64,000 bases of DNA, from contig NC_092346.1 in the NCBI RefSeq assembly GCF_963676685.1, positions 80,367,821-80,431,820 of the forward strand, written 5' to 3'. Under the pieces are notes generated by a model. That model did no database searches. It saw nothing but the letters and a program-made list of their open reading frames with translations, and was not told the origin of the DNA. Both the position numbers and the translations under genes were made by a program. Shown here one piece after another: positions 26,601-35,283 of the stretch. Numbering within the stretch: position 1 is the first letter of the stretch; each line of letters starts with the position of its first letter. The stretch comes from Mytilus edulis (taxonomy: Eukaryota; Mollusca; Bivalvia; Mytilida; Mytilidae).

Positions 26601-27666
26601 TTGCTAAAAATAGAACATAGGGGTGAAATGTAGATTTTGGCTTAAAACTCTGAAACCGCAGCCTTTAGAGCAAATCTGACATCGGGTAAAATTGTTTATC
26701 AGGTCAACATCTATCTGCCCTGAAATTTTCAGATGAATCTGACAACCTGTTGTTGGGTTGCTGCCCCTGAATTGGTAATTTTAAGGAAATTTTGCTGTTT
26801 TTGGTTATTATCTTGAATATTATTATAGATAGAGATAAACTGTAAACATCAATAATGTTAAGCAAAGTAAGATTTACAAATAAGTCAACATGACGGAAAT
26901 GGTCAATTGACCCCTAAGGAGTTATTGTCCTTTATAGTCAATTTCTAACAATTTTCATAAAATTTGTAAATTTTAACTAACATTTTCCACTGAAACTACT
27001 GGGCCAAGTTCATTATAGATAGAGATAATTGTAAGTAGCAAGAATGTTCAGTAAAGTAAGATGTACAAACACATCACCATCACCAAAACACAATTTTGTC
27101 ATGAATCCATCTGCTTCCTTTGTTTAATATTCACATAGACCAAGGTGAGCGACACAGGCTCTTTAGAGCCTCTAGTTTTTTTAATTCAACCAGTTTTCAA
27201 TATTTTATTTTATTTTCATTTGTGCTGAGATGAATTTAAAATTTCAGAATAATTTGTCCAAACTTATTATTTACATAATAATGGTTACTACAGGTTAGTT
27301 ATACATTATTGACTAATTGTATCAAAAAAATTGTGACTTCTTGAGTATATTCAATAATTTGTATTTCTGATCACTTCAAACTCATTGTAATGTCTTTTTC
27401 TACTAAATAACAACTCATTAGCCTTTTCAGTATTTCAATGTTAAGAAATTTGTTGTGGATGAAAGACATTTTTCAAACTGAGCAATTTAATTCATTAAAT
27501 ATTGTATTTGCCTGTTCTCTTTCTGAATCTTCCTTTAACGTTGAGATTAATTTGTATTTTCAGATTGGCTGTACCAGTGTCACAGTTACCATCTGTTACT
27601 GAAGTTTTTCCTACAGTCCGAAGTATCATCGAAGTTTTGAATGTCAATACAGAATTATGTTCTTAA
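2680..27666 (+). CDS. TTC13: Tetratricopeptide repeat protein 13 (TTC13 orthologue), 5' end missing, 23 exons
   Basis: Exons: 2680-2780, 3506-3581, 4994-5064, 5848-5913, 6528-6620, 8396-8512, 8972-9085, 9580-9662, 11034-11175, 12386-12490, 13441-13507, 14099-14258, 16096-16267, 19700-19739, 20343-20481, 21046-21129, 21548-21629, 22144-22256, 22775-22907, 23601-23680, 25291-25369, 25575-25654, 27564-27666 (TAA 27664-27666). All have AG/GT borders and compatible phases, giving 765 codons before the stop. Residues ~59-322 (exons 3-10) form a run of TPR-like helical repeats, e.g. ALGFVLLNMGSYDAAMKTF and KELGNLRAARGKFNRSLEI. The C-terminal half matches vertebrate TTC13 as remembered: YLHAHLEYSLT, QPVLWLDLMTP, LVYYFYNLMPLTRGSS, VVAYSVALGLL and PTVRSIIEVLN. 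Vertebrate TTC13 is about 860 residues. The missing ~100 N-terminal residues, including the signal peptide, must lie in an exon before 2680 or outside the window. The biochemical role of the family is not established; TPRs suggest a protein-binding scaffold. The donor at 21130 is GTTAGT, weaker than its neighbours. Confidence 0.93.
3551..4215 (+). repeat. ~53-bp minisatellite seeded by a TTC13 exon end and splice donor
   Basis: About 12-13 imperfect units of ~50-60 bp share ACAAAATCCTGAGGCTGATA, then AACTAGGTAGGATAAA and TATGGCTAGAATC. The first unit is the last ~30 nt of the TTC13 exon (3506-3581) plus its GTAAGATA donor. Later units therefore carry decoy donor-like sites (e.g. CTAGGTAGGATA, CTAGGTAAGA near 4172). 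The array decays by ~4215. Confidence 0.85.
5328..5656 (+). mobile_element. ATGCCCC-family element, copy 1
   Basis: A 5' hairpin (ATGCCCC...GGGC) is followed by a T/CTGTCC tract and a conserved core (AAGTTTTTGGTCGAGGTAG), then an end near ACATTCATGTTTT. Relative to other copies it has a ~60-bp insertion at ~5470-5530. The 92-aa ORF at 5449-5727 is produced by this element and is not considered a gene. It lies in a TTC13 intron. Confidence 0.6.
6625..6783 (-). repeat. Dispersed mytilid-type repeat fragment (AACAACCCGACCAAA)
   Basis: On the minus strand this reads GGAAATGGGGAATGTGTCAA, AACAACCCGACCAAACAGC and so on. The same block occurs on the plus strand at 39196-39300 at high identity, so it is a dispersed repeat. 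From memory this phrase is common in mussel transcripts and genomes; that is unverified here. Confidence 0.6.
7041..7557. mobile_element. Fold-back element with ~200-bp inverted arms
   Basis: The left arm (7041-~7235: GGTTCATG..., CTAAAATGGCTGCATTTTCA, TTTTGCAGTGCACTTTTCTT) reappears as its reverse complement at ~7370-7557, with scattered differences and a ~130-bp loop. No coding capacity. It sits in a TTC13 intron. Long arms and non-coding interior fit a fold-back/MITE element. Confidence 0.7.
10085..10912 (+). mobile_element. Hairpin-ended element with 168-bp tandem core (family TACCCCCGC)
   Basis: It begins with a hairpin (TACCCCC...GGGGGTA) and a long (CCGT)n/CAGTCCGT tract. Four copies of a 168-bp unit follow (GTGTGATGC at 10276, 10444, 10612, 10780). 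It ends in a hairpin (GAGC-agta-GCTC, ~10885-10896) and TTTCACTTGTT. Because 168 is divisible by 3, one stop-free frame runs through all copies and makes a 210-codon ORF of 56-residue repeats (10262-10894), judged non-genic. TTC13 intron. Confidence 0.65.
11250..11660 (+). repeat. Degenerate repeat with GAGTTATGCCCCTT-like phrases
   Basis: AT-rich intronic sequence in which ATTTATGTCAGCAATGTTT, AGTGCTCTC and AGTTATG(C)CC recur about every 170 bp. It resembles the better preserved copies at 16475-17600. Confidence 0.45.
12532..12728. mobile_element. TA-flanked MITE with CTGTGGATT termini
   Basis: The terminal inverted repeats are CTGTGGATTCATT... and ...AATAAATCCACAG, flanked by TA on both sides (12530-12531 and 12729-12730). 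Internal inverted segments include TTTTCGTGGG and ACGAAAATTGG. It sits 40 bp after the TTC13 exon ending at 12490. A degraded copy lies at ~51923-52116. TA target sites fit the Tc1/mariner type; no transposase is present. Confidence 0.65.
13114..13287. mobile_element. Short MITE with GGGCTGTTCCA termini
   Basis: An 11-bp inverted repeat GGGCTGTTCCA / TGGAACAGCTC bounds a 174-bp AT-rich, non-coding interior in a TTC13 intron. The target duplication is not clear. Confidence 0.5.
14355..14858 (+). repeat. ~34-bp intronic minisatellite, about 15 copies
   Basis: The consensus is CAGTTACTGAAAGCTAGTTC followed by AAACCCAGTACTCA. Units vary by substitution and small indels; one (near 14535) has a longer insertion. 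The array begins 96 bp after the TTC13 exon ending at 14258 and does not resemble that exon. Confidence 0.9.
15492..15621. mobile_element. Palindromic MITE-like hairpin
   Basis: The left arm TTTTTCTAGAGGTTATTGAT plus GTGTAAACC is repeated inverted at the right end (GGTTTACAC... ATCAATAACCTCTAGAAAAA). An inner stem CTCACAAACT/AGTTTGTGAG is also present. TTC13 intron, non-coding. Confidence 0.65.
16748..17463. mobile_element. piggyBac-type MITE with TTAA target duplication
   Basis: Terminal inverted repeats CCCTTTCAACGCTA / TAGCGTTAAAAGGG are flanked by TTAA at 16744-16747 and 17464-17467. Removing the element restores ...TATAGG-TTAA-TATCAGCAATATC, identical to the neighbouring intact unit at ~16577. 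TTAA plus CCC-starting ends is the piggyBac signature. The 716-bp interior has only short ORFs and a (CAG)n run. Confidence 0.9.
17607..19041 (+). mobile_element. CGTCGTC-family element (5' hairpin, tandem core, 3' hairpin), copy 1
   Basis: It starts with an inverted repeat (GACTGCAAAATATTTTTGCGGTTG), then (CGT)n. The core has repeats of ~115-120 bp containing CAAAATTAAACTTTGTTTGAT and GGTTCTTTGATATGCTGAAT. It ends with CGGTCGTATAAAGC and a hairpin GCGCCCTGCGGAGC, then ATCTGG. The insertion lies inside a GAGTTATGCC repeat unit. Two further copies are at 40489-42570 (+) and 48043-49916 (-). Confidence 0.7.
19108..19395 (+). mobile_element. ATGCCCC-family element, copy 2
   Basis: The usual module: ATGCCCCATTTATGGGGAT hairpin, CTGTCTGTCTGTCCCGCT tract, AAGTTTTTGGTCGAGGTAG core, end at GACACATTCTTGTTT. 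It lies in the TTC13 intron between the exons ending at 16267 and starting at 19700. Confidence 0.65.
23531..23620 (+). repeat. 50-bp tandem duplication of a TTC13 3' splice site
   Basis: The acceptor plus the first ~17 exon bases (ATGATTGTTTTATTTTAG|GATGTGGATTCTGTAGT) occur twice, at 23533-23567 and 23583-23617. Only the second AG (exon from 23601) reads into the conserved exon. The upstream copy would hit an in-frame TGA at 23584-23586. Confidence 0.9.
23917..24214 (+). mobile_element. ATGCCCC-family element, copy 3
   Basis: A well preserved copy: hairpin ATGCCCC-acctacgatagtaga-GGGGCAT, (CGTT)n/CGTCCG tract, core and ACACATTCTTGTT end. TTC13 intron. Confidence 0.7.
25885..27175 (+). mobile_element. 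GCTCACCTGGCCC-family element, Helitron-like end, copy 1
   Basis: It opens with a long hairpin (GCTCACCTGGCCC-aaa-GGGCCAAGTGAGC) and a (CGTCGT)n tract. Repeats of ~500 bp follow (CTCCTCTGAAACTACTGGGCC near 25985, 26485 and, degenerate, 26985). It ends with hairpin GGCTCT-tt-AGAGCC followed by TCTAG. A hairpin a few bases before a terminal CTAG is the Helitron/Helentron 3' signature. No Rep/helicase is encoded. It lies in the last TTC13 intron. The ORF at 26021-26251 belongs to it. Confidence 0.65.
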
Positions 27667-29745
27667 CCAATTGTCTTGTATTTTTTATAATTTTATACAC
27701 ACAAATTAATTAAGGAGGAGTTTATAAACCAGATTTTTATATTTTAAAAAAATCTTAAAAAAATATGCGTATTTTCTCTACAATTATGAAAACTAATCCA
27801 TTCTACTCTGAGTGAAAAAGATCAAAACAATTAATATACACTAGGACATTTGTTTTTGCAGTTCTTGTGGTTTTTTTTACAGTACAATGGCACAATTATC
27901 ATCTGGTTTTGTATATGCTTGTAATATTGGCTACTGAATGGTTAGCATAATACTCTCCATCAAACATTAAGACTGTTTTTATGAGAAGTTGTGACTGGTA
28001 TATGTCAATCGTGATGCCATTCTATACACTTTAATTCAATTTTATTTAAACACTTTATAAGCTGAACTGATAAACAAATTTAGTCTACAAAACTTGGTAA
28101 TTTTAAATGTCAGAGGAGCAAGACAATTCACACTTTACACCGATTGATTGGTGGATAATGCAACTTTCAGGACCATTGTATTTTTTTGTGAGGATCAGTT
28201 TTTATTGATGGGGTAAGCTGGAGAGTACAACCGACCATCAGTTAGAAAATGCAATATTAGTCAATTAAGAATTTAGTCAGTGGCATATCCTCAGTGTTGA
28301 CAGGCTAGTGATACACACTTGACAAACAGATGCCTTGTTATCTTTCATTTGGCTTTTTTTTTAAACGGTGCCATAAAAATGGTTTGTAAGTAATATTGAA
28401 ATATTTGTTATCATTTTTCTCTTATGGTATTTTGTGAATTTGATTGCAGAATTAGACAAAAGTCACCTATGATTCTGAAGTGTGAGCTCTAAAGCCGCCT
28501 TTTTAGGTTTAAATGAGTCTTTTGAACCCAAGATTATTGTCAAATATAACCAATTATTGAGGTGAAATATTTCTATGTCCTCTCTTGCAATGTCACAATA
28601 AAGGTACAAATCAAAAATATTTACAAAATTATTTTTGGTACGGTCTACATTTTCGAATAATGAAATTGTAATTTTCTTACCTGTTATACACATTGTAGAA
28701 AGATACAGTTACGTTTGTATCATTGTACTTGATTTAGAACCAAAGGAACTTGGTCTGCTTGACTTTTAACAGGTTTTTTTTTTTAATTTGTACAAAATTT
28801 CAAAAGATGAACAAGGTTTCATTTTTATTTGTTTTTAAAAATGTACAATTTGTAAAGTTTGTTAATATGAGTTAGAAATAGAACCCTCATGCAAGGAAAC
28901 AAAATTTTGTTAGAACAGCTTGAAAAAATGTTGAATTCATATTAATGCTTATTTTATAGATTTATTGTTGAAGTTTTTGTTGACAAATTAGTATCAGATA
29001 GAATTCTGATTGTTTTGATGTTATTGGATATTCAAATATATTCTGCTTCATATTTTTACCTTTCTATATAATTTTTTATCTTTTTTTATAAATGGCTTAA
29101 AAAGGTTATAACTATTTTAAAATACAACTGAGAAATGTTTAAACAATATAAGGATTTTTTTTTTAAAACTCTTATTATTTGATAAATTATTTGAAAGTAT
29201 TTAAATTTAAATTCAAAAGCATCAGAAAAAGAGCATAATTTCTATCTAGGTGCCAGGGGTTTAAATTGGACAGCCTGTATTAAACACTTTTTTTCAAATC
29301 CTTAGTATGATATGACTAAATGCACATTTTATGCTGTATATATATTGGTGGTTAAACTTAAAAGCTGTATGCTTTTTTTTTTTTTATAGCTTTTTTAGCT
29401 TTTTTACACATTCTTCAATTGTGAGTGCTAATTTTTCCTTTTTCCCAAGAATTGACAACTCAAAACCATTAAAGTTCAGGATTCGTTAATTTTCAGTAAC
29501 AGCAATAATTGTTAATTTCTGAAGTTCTGAAGAGCCAAATGTATTGTAATAGTTGGTAGCAGTTATATTTTTTAGTTTTATTCTTATTTTATATCCACAA
29601 ATATTATGTTGCTTATGAGTTTCTGGATGAACAATGTGTTTTGTCTATTTTTTCTCTTCTTTTTTTTTAAATTTTTTGCACAGAACAAATAAAATTGACA
29701 GTTACTGTCTGTGATAAAAGTCAATAAAAGAAAACTACCTCTTAA
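27667..29745 (+). other. TTC13: TTC13 3' UTR
   Basis: About 2.1 kb of AT-rich non-coding sequence follows the TTC13 stop codon. Its end is inferred from two AATAAA signals at 29688-29693 and 29723-29728. Past that point a dispersed repeat fragment begins at about 29765. The small minus-strand ORF at 28463-28693 has no recognisable family and is treated as chance. Confidence 0.6.
29688..29728 (+). terminator. Probable TTC13 polyadenylation signals
   Basis: Two canonical AATAAA hexamers lie 30 bp apart (29688-29693 and 29723-29728), 2.0 kb after the stop. They are the last good signals before the repeat-rich intergenic DNA. The use of either is inferred. Confidence 0.55.
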
Positions 29746-29764
29746 TTTGTTTATTTGCATTCTT

Positions 29765-30160
29765 ACCTCACCTGAAGCTAGCTTTTATCGTCACTTGACA
29801 TCTGTCGTCGTTGGTACCTTTTACAACTATCTTCTCTGAAATTACTGGGTCAAATTTAACCAAATTTGACCACAATCATCATTGGAGTATCTGGTTTAAA
29901 ACATGTGTCTGATGACAAGCAATGAGGATGATAAGGCCAAAAATACAACCTTCTAGTTAAATGCAAGTCTATTATCTATAAAAAAAAAAAAACCTGCTTA
30001 AAATAGAGAAAATCTGGCAGTGGGAAAATGTTTAAAATGTTGAGTTCTTCATATTGTTGATTTCATCTAAAGGGTCTATTATCTCGAAAATTATAATTGA
30101 TAGAAAGTAACTTAAATAAGCAAAAATGATCAGTAAGACAAGATTTACAAAAAAATGCTT
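29765..30160 (+). mobile_element. Decayed GCTCACCTGGCCC-family fragment
   Basis: CTCACCTGAAGC, CGTCACTTGACATCTGTCGTCG, CTTCTCTGAAATTACTGGGTC and GACCACAATCATCATTGG match the 5' part of the element at 25885 in order, with many changes and no 3' end. It lies just beyond TTC13. Confidence 0.55.
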
Positions 30161-30176
30161 AGGAAAGAAACACACC

Positions 30177-33100
30177 CTATTTAGATATTCTAGTTTACAG
30201 TACCATTCACAACAAGGACTCTGATGACTTAATTTTACCTTTGAGTGCTAGCAAAAAGTTTGTACAGAAAAAAAACCATAGCCCCCCCCCCAGAAAATCA
30301 AATGGTTGCTGCCTTAAGTTGACCCCTTGAGTGTCCAGTATCATTTACAAAAAGGATTGTTAGTTATTATGTTGACCTCTTTAGTGTCCAGAATCATTTA
30401 CAACAAAGACTCTGTTAGCATTTAAGTTGACCCCTTGAGTGTCCAGTATCAATTACAACAAGGACTCTGCTAGCATTTAAGTTGACCCCTTTAGTGGCCA
30501 GCATCATTTACAACAAGGACTTGCTATTAAGTTGACTCCTTGAGTGATCAGTATCATTTACAACAACGCACTGTTAACTTTTAAGATGACCCCTTGAGTG
30601 TCCAGTATTATTTACAACAAGGACTGTTAGGTATTGCATTGACCCCTTTAGTGTCCAGTATCAATTACAACAAGGACTCTGTTAGCATTTAAGTTGACCC
30701 CTTGAGTGTCCAGTATCATTTACAACAAGGACTCTGTTAGCATTTAAGTTGACCCCTTTAGTGTCTAGCATCATTTACAACAAGGACTTGCTATTAAGTG
30801 GACCCATTGAGTGTCAAGTATCATTTACAACAAGGATTGTTTGTTATTATGTTGACCTCTTTAGTGTCCAGAATCATTTACAACAAAGACTCTGTTAGCA
30901 TTTAAGTTGACCCCTTGAGTGTCCAGTATCAATTACAACAAGGACTCTGCTAGCATTTAAGTTGACCCCTTTAGTGGCCAGCATCATTTACAACAAGGAC
31001 TTGCTATTAAGTTGACTCCTTGAGTGATCAGTATCATTTACAACAACGCACTGTTAACTTTTAAGATGACCCGTTGAGTGTCCAGTATTATTTACAACAA
31101 GGACTGTTAGGTATTGCATTGACCCCTTTAGTGTCCAGTATCATTTACAACAAGGACTCTGTTAGCATTTAAGTTGACCCCTTTAGTGTCTAGCATCATT
31201 TACAACAAGGACTTGCTATTAAGTGGACCCATTGAGTGTCCAGTATCATTTACAACAAGGATTGTTAGTTATTATGTTGACCTCTTTAGTGTCCAGAATC
31301 ATTTACAACAAAGACTGTTAGCATTTAAGTTGACCCCTTGAGTGTCCAGTATCAATTACAACAAGGACTCTGCTAGCATTTAAGTTGACCCCTTTAGTGG
31401 CCAGCATCATTTACAACAAGGACTTGCTATTAAGTTGACTCCTCGAGTGATCAGTATCATTTACAACAACGCACTGTTAACTTTTAAGATGACCCCTTGA
31501 GTGTCCAGTATTATTTACAACAAGGACTGTTAGGTATTGCATTGACCCCTTTAGTGTCCAGTATCAATTACAACAAGGACTCTGTTAGCATTTAAGTGGA
31601 CCCATTGAGTGTCCAGTATCATTTACAACAAGGACTTGCTATTTTGTTCACCCCTTGAGTGATCAGTATCATTTACAACAAGGACTCTGTTAACTTTTAA
31701 GTTGACCCCTTGAGTGTCCAGTATTTTTACAACAAGGACTGTTAGTTATGGAATTGACCCCTTTAGTGTCCAGCATCAATTACAACAAGGACTCTGTTAG
31801 CTTTTAAGTTGACCCCTTGAGTGTCCAATATCATTTTCAACAAGGACTCTGTTAGTTATTAAGTTGACCTCTTTAGTTTTCAGTACCATTTACAACAAGG
31901 ACTTGGACGACTTAATTTTAACTTTGAGTGTCCAGTACTATTTACAACAAGGACTTGCTATTAAGTTCACCCCTTTAGTACAGTGTCATTTACAACAATG
32001 ACTGCTGACTTTTAAGTTGACCTCTTGAGTGTCCAGTATCATTTACAACAAGGACTCGGTTAGCTTTTAAGTTGACCCCTTGAGTGTCCAGTATCATTTA
32101 CAACAAGGACTCTGTTAGCATTTAAGTTGACCCCTTTAGTGTCTAGCATCATTTACAACAAGGACTTGCTATTAAGTTGACCCCTTGAGTGTCCAGTATC
32201 AATTACAACAAGGACTCTGTTAGCATTTAAGTTGACCCCTTGAGTGTCCAGTATCAATTACAACAAGGACTCTGCTAGCATTTAAGTTGACCCCTTTAGT
32301 GGCCAGCATCATTTACAACAAGGACTTGCTATTAAGTTGACTCCTTGAGTGATCAGTATCATTTACAACAACGCACTGTTAACTTTTAAGATGACCCGTT
32401 GAGTGTCCAGTATTATTTACAACAAGGACTGTTAGGTATTGCATTGACCCCTTTAGTGTCCAGTATCATTTACAACAAGGACTCTGTTAGCATTTAAGTT
32501 GACCCCTTTAGTGTCTAGCATCATTTACAACAAGGACTTGCTATTAAGTGGACCCATTGAGTGTCCAGTATCATTTACAACAAGGATTGTTAGTTATTAT
32601 GTTGACCTCTTTAGTGTCCAGAATCATTTACAACAAAGACTCTGTTAGCATTTAAGTTGACCCCTTGAGTGTCCAGTATCAATTACAACAAGGACTCTGC
32701 TAGCATTTAAGTTGACCCCTTTAGTGGCCAGCATCATTTACAACAAGGACTTGCTATTAAGTTGACTCCTCGAGTGATCAGTATCATTTACAACAACGCA
32801 CTGTTAACTTTTAAGATGACCCCTTGAGTGTCCAGTATTATTTACAACAAGGACTGTTAGGTATTGCATTGACCCCTTTAGTGTCCAGTATCAATTACAA
32901 CAAGGACTCTGTTAGCATTTAAGTGGACCCATTGAGTGTCCAGTATCATTTACAACAAGGACTTGCTATTTTGTTCACCCCTTGAGTGATCAGTATCATT
33001 TACAACAAGGACTCTGTTAACTTTTAAGTTGACCCCTTGAGTGTCCAGTATTTTTACAACAAGGACTGTTAGTTTTTAGTGTCCAGCATCAATTACAACA

Positions 33101-34090
33101 AGGACTCTGTTAGCTTTTAAGTTGACCCCTTGAGTGTCCAATATCATTTTCAACAAGGACTCTGTTAGTTTTTAAGTTGACCTCTTTAGTTTTCAGTACC
33201 ATTTACAACAAGGACTTGGACGACTTAATTTTAACTTTGAGTGTCCAGTACTATTTACAACAAGGACTTGCTATTAAGTTCACCCCTTTAGTACAGTGTC
33301 ATTTACAACAATGACTGCTGACTTTTAAGTTGACCTCTTGAGTGTCCAGTATCATTTACAACAAGGACTCGGTTAGCTTTTAAGTTGACCCCTTGAGTGT
33401 CCAGTATCATTTACAACAAGGACTCTGTTAGCATTTAAGTTGACCCCTTTAGTGTCTAGCATCATTTACAACAAGGACTTACTATTAAGTTGACCCCTTG
33501 AGTGTCCAGTATCAATTACAACAAGGACTCTGTTAGCATTTAAGTTGACCCCTTGAGTGTCCAGTATCATTTACAACAAGGACTCTGTTAGCATTTAAGT
33601 TGACCCCTTTAGTGTCTAGCATCATTTACAACAAGGACTTGCTATTAAGTTGACTCCTTGAGTGATCAGTATCATTTACAACAACGCACTGTTAACTTTT
33701 AAGATGACCCCTTGAGTGTCCAGTATTATTTACAACAAGGACTGTTAGGTATTGCATTGACCCCTTTAGTGTCCAGTATCAATTACAACAAGGACTCTGT
33801 TAGCATTTAAGTTGACCCCTTGAGTGTCCAGTTCCATTTACAACAAGGACTCTGTTAGCATTTAAGTTGACCCCTTTAGTGTCCAGCATTATTTACAACA
33901 AGAACTTGATATTAAGTTGACCCCTTGAGTGTCCAGTATCATTTACAACAAGGACTCTGTTAGCATTTAAGTTGACCCCTTTAGTTTCCAGTATCATTTA
34001 CAATAAGGACTTTGTTTACTATTGAGATTACACCTTTAGTCCCCAATATCATTTACAACTATGATTCTTGACTATGTTGATTATTTAGTG
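30177..34090. repeat. ~3.9-kb minisatellite of ~55-bp units with higher-order repeats
   Basis: About 70 units carry ATTTACAACAAGGACT, then a variable TCTGTTAGCATTTAAG or shorter linker, then TTGACCCCTTGAGTGTCCAG or TTGACCCCTTTAGTGTCC. Variant units recur in fixed order. A block of nine (~480 bp) starting near 30358 repeats from 30838 and, shortened to eight, again before 31260. Superimposed on this, 31261-32585 is repeated at ~1325-bp distance from 32586. Units at both edges (30177-30250 and after 33990) are degenerate. Confidence 0.95.
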
Positions 34091-34507
34091 GCCAGAATCT
34101 TTCATAACAATGACCCTATTGGTTATCAGGTGACCCTTTACTTCACATATAATTATATTATAGTAATGAAGCCTATAAATTCAATTTCTTTTAAAAGATT
34201 AAAATTGGTTCTTTTTTTCTTTTTCTAAATGGGAACAAATAAATGGGATTATATTTCCACAGTATTACTATTAATAGCATGCATGATACAAGTGTGAAAG
34301 TCCCAATGTACTATATATATGACTTTAACCCAAAAATTACTAACACACTTTGCCTATGTTAAAATATTATTATTGTACCTGGCTTTCAATTTTGATAATG
34401 TATAAGTAATTTTACTGGGTAAAATAATTAATGCTAGCAAAACAAATAATTTCGAGAAGGATGGTCATCTATGTCATTTTGCATTAGTTGTATATGTGGG
34501 AAGAGGT
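34091..34507. other. Intergenic DNA, nothing recognised
   Basis: AT-rich sequence between the minisatellite and the proposed promoter of the Mab-21/cGAS-like gene. I see no ORF, repeat family or RNA gene in it. Confidence 0.5.
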
Positions 34508-34519
34508 GAAACGGAAACG
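34508..34519 (+). promoter_or_regulatory. GAAANN-type IRF/ISRE-like site, upstream copy
   Basis: Two GAAAC half-sites sit 6 bp apart (GAAACGGAAACG), about 775 bp upstream of the Mab-21/cGAS-like start codon. Just downstream are TATA-like stretches (34530-34535 and ~34552-34561) and a possible 5' splice donor (GAG|GTATGT, GT at 34581). This could be the promoter-side element of a gene with a 5' UTR intron. IRF proteins bind GAAANNGAAA repeats in animals; activity here is inferred. Confidence 0.35.
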
Positions 34520-34580
34520 GTCGTCAGTTATAGGGGATTATTTCTTCCTGGTTTAAATATAACGAAGAAATTTAGTTGAG

Positions 34581-35274
34581 GTATGTTATATTCACGCAAT
34601 TGTTGAATGGCATAGCGTCATTTGCTTTGCAGCATTGCTAAGTATAGATAATATTATCAAAAACCAACAATAACATGAATAAGGGATTTGTATGGTGGGT
34701 ATAAACCCTTGCAACCAGATCGAGGTGGTATGCAATTATTTGGAAGAATCTATAGTCAAACAACGGTTACAATTCAAAGTTCACTGAATGCTCTGTAGAA
34801 GAGAGAAGAGTCTAAATTCTGCTTCGAACTGAAATCTGAGACTACTAATAACATAGTAGTCTAGACTAGAGAGAAAGAAAAAAAAAAGAGAGACCGTCAT
34901 TTGAATACCTCCACTGAAATTATATCATTTTAGTTGGGACAGTCACTTAACATGCTTAATAGACTTTTCCTAGCTTGTAGACATCAATGCATTTTTACTA
35001 AAACCGCACATATCTATCTACATTATTCTTTGGATAATTTTTTGGTTAACATTTTTTCTTGCTTTCGTTTCTGTCACGTTTTCATTCCTTAGGAAAACGA
35101 CAAAAGTCGACTGAAACTGAAATTGAAAAGTGAACTAAAATATCTGTTCCCATAGTATGAAAAGGCATAGTGAAAGCCTACGTTTAAGGGGATATTCAAT
35201 AAATATTTTGTTTATGTTGAATTCAAATTGACTACAGCAATGTCTCTAAGTTTATTTCCCTATTTTACAGCAGG
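34581..35274 (+). other. Putative 5' UTR intron of the Mab-21/cGAS-like gene
   Basis: A good donor (GAG|GTATGT) has its GT at 34581. A pyrimidine-containing acceptor (TATTTTACAG) ends at about 35274, ten bases before the ATG at 35284. No coding potential lies between. The pairing is inferred from position only; transcript data would settle it. The interval also holds the ISRE-like element at 35113-35128. Confidence 0.3.
35113..35128 (+). promoter_or_regulatory. Triple GAAANN (ISRE-like) element before the Mab-21/cGAS-like gene
   Basis: Three GAAA cores occur at exact 6-bp spacing (GAAACTGAAATTGAAA), the IRF-element pattern, 155 bp upstream of the start codon and within the putative 5' UTR intron or proximal promoter. 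Immediately after is AAGTGAAC, a further imperfect half-site. Confidence 0.45.
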
Positions 35275-35283
35275 AATATTGCA

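Noticed and set aside
30300-34090. CRISPR-like array of regularly spaced repeats
   Set aside because: Units are contiguous without unique spacers, variants recur in fixed order, and the context is a eukaryotic genome; it is a minisatellite.
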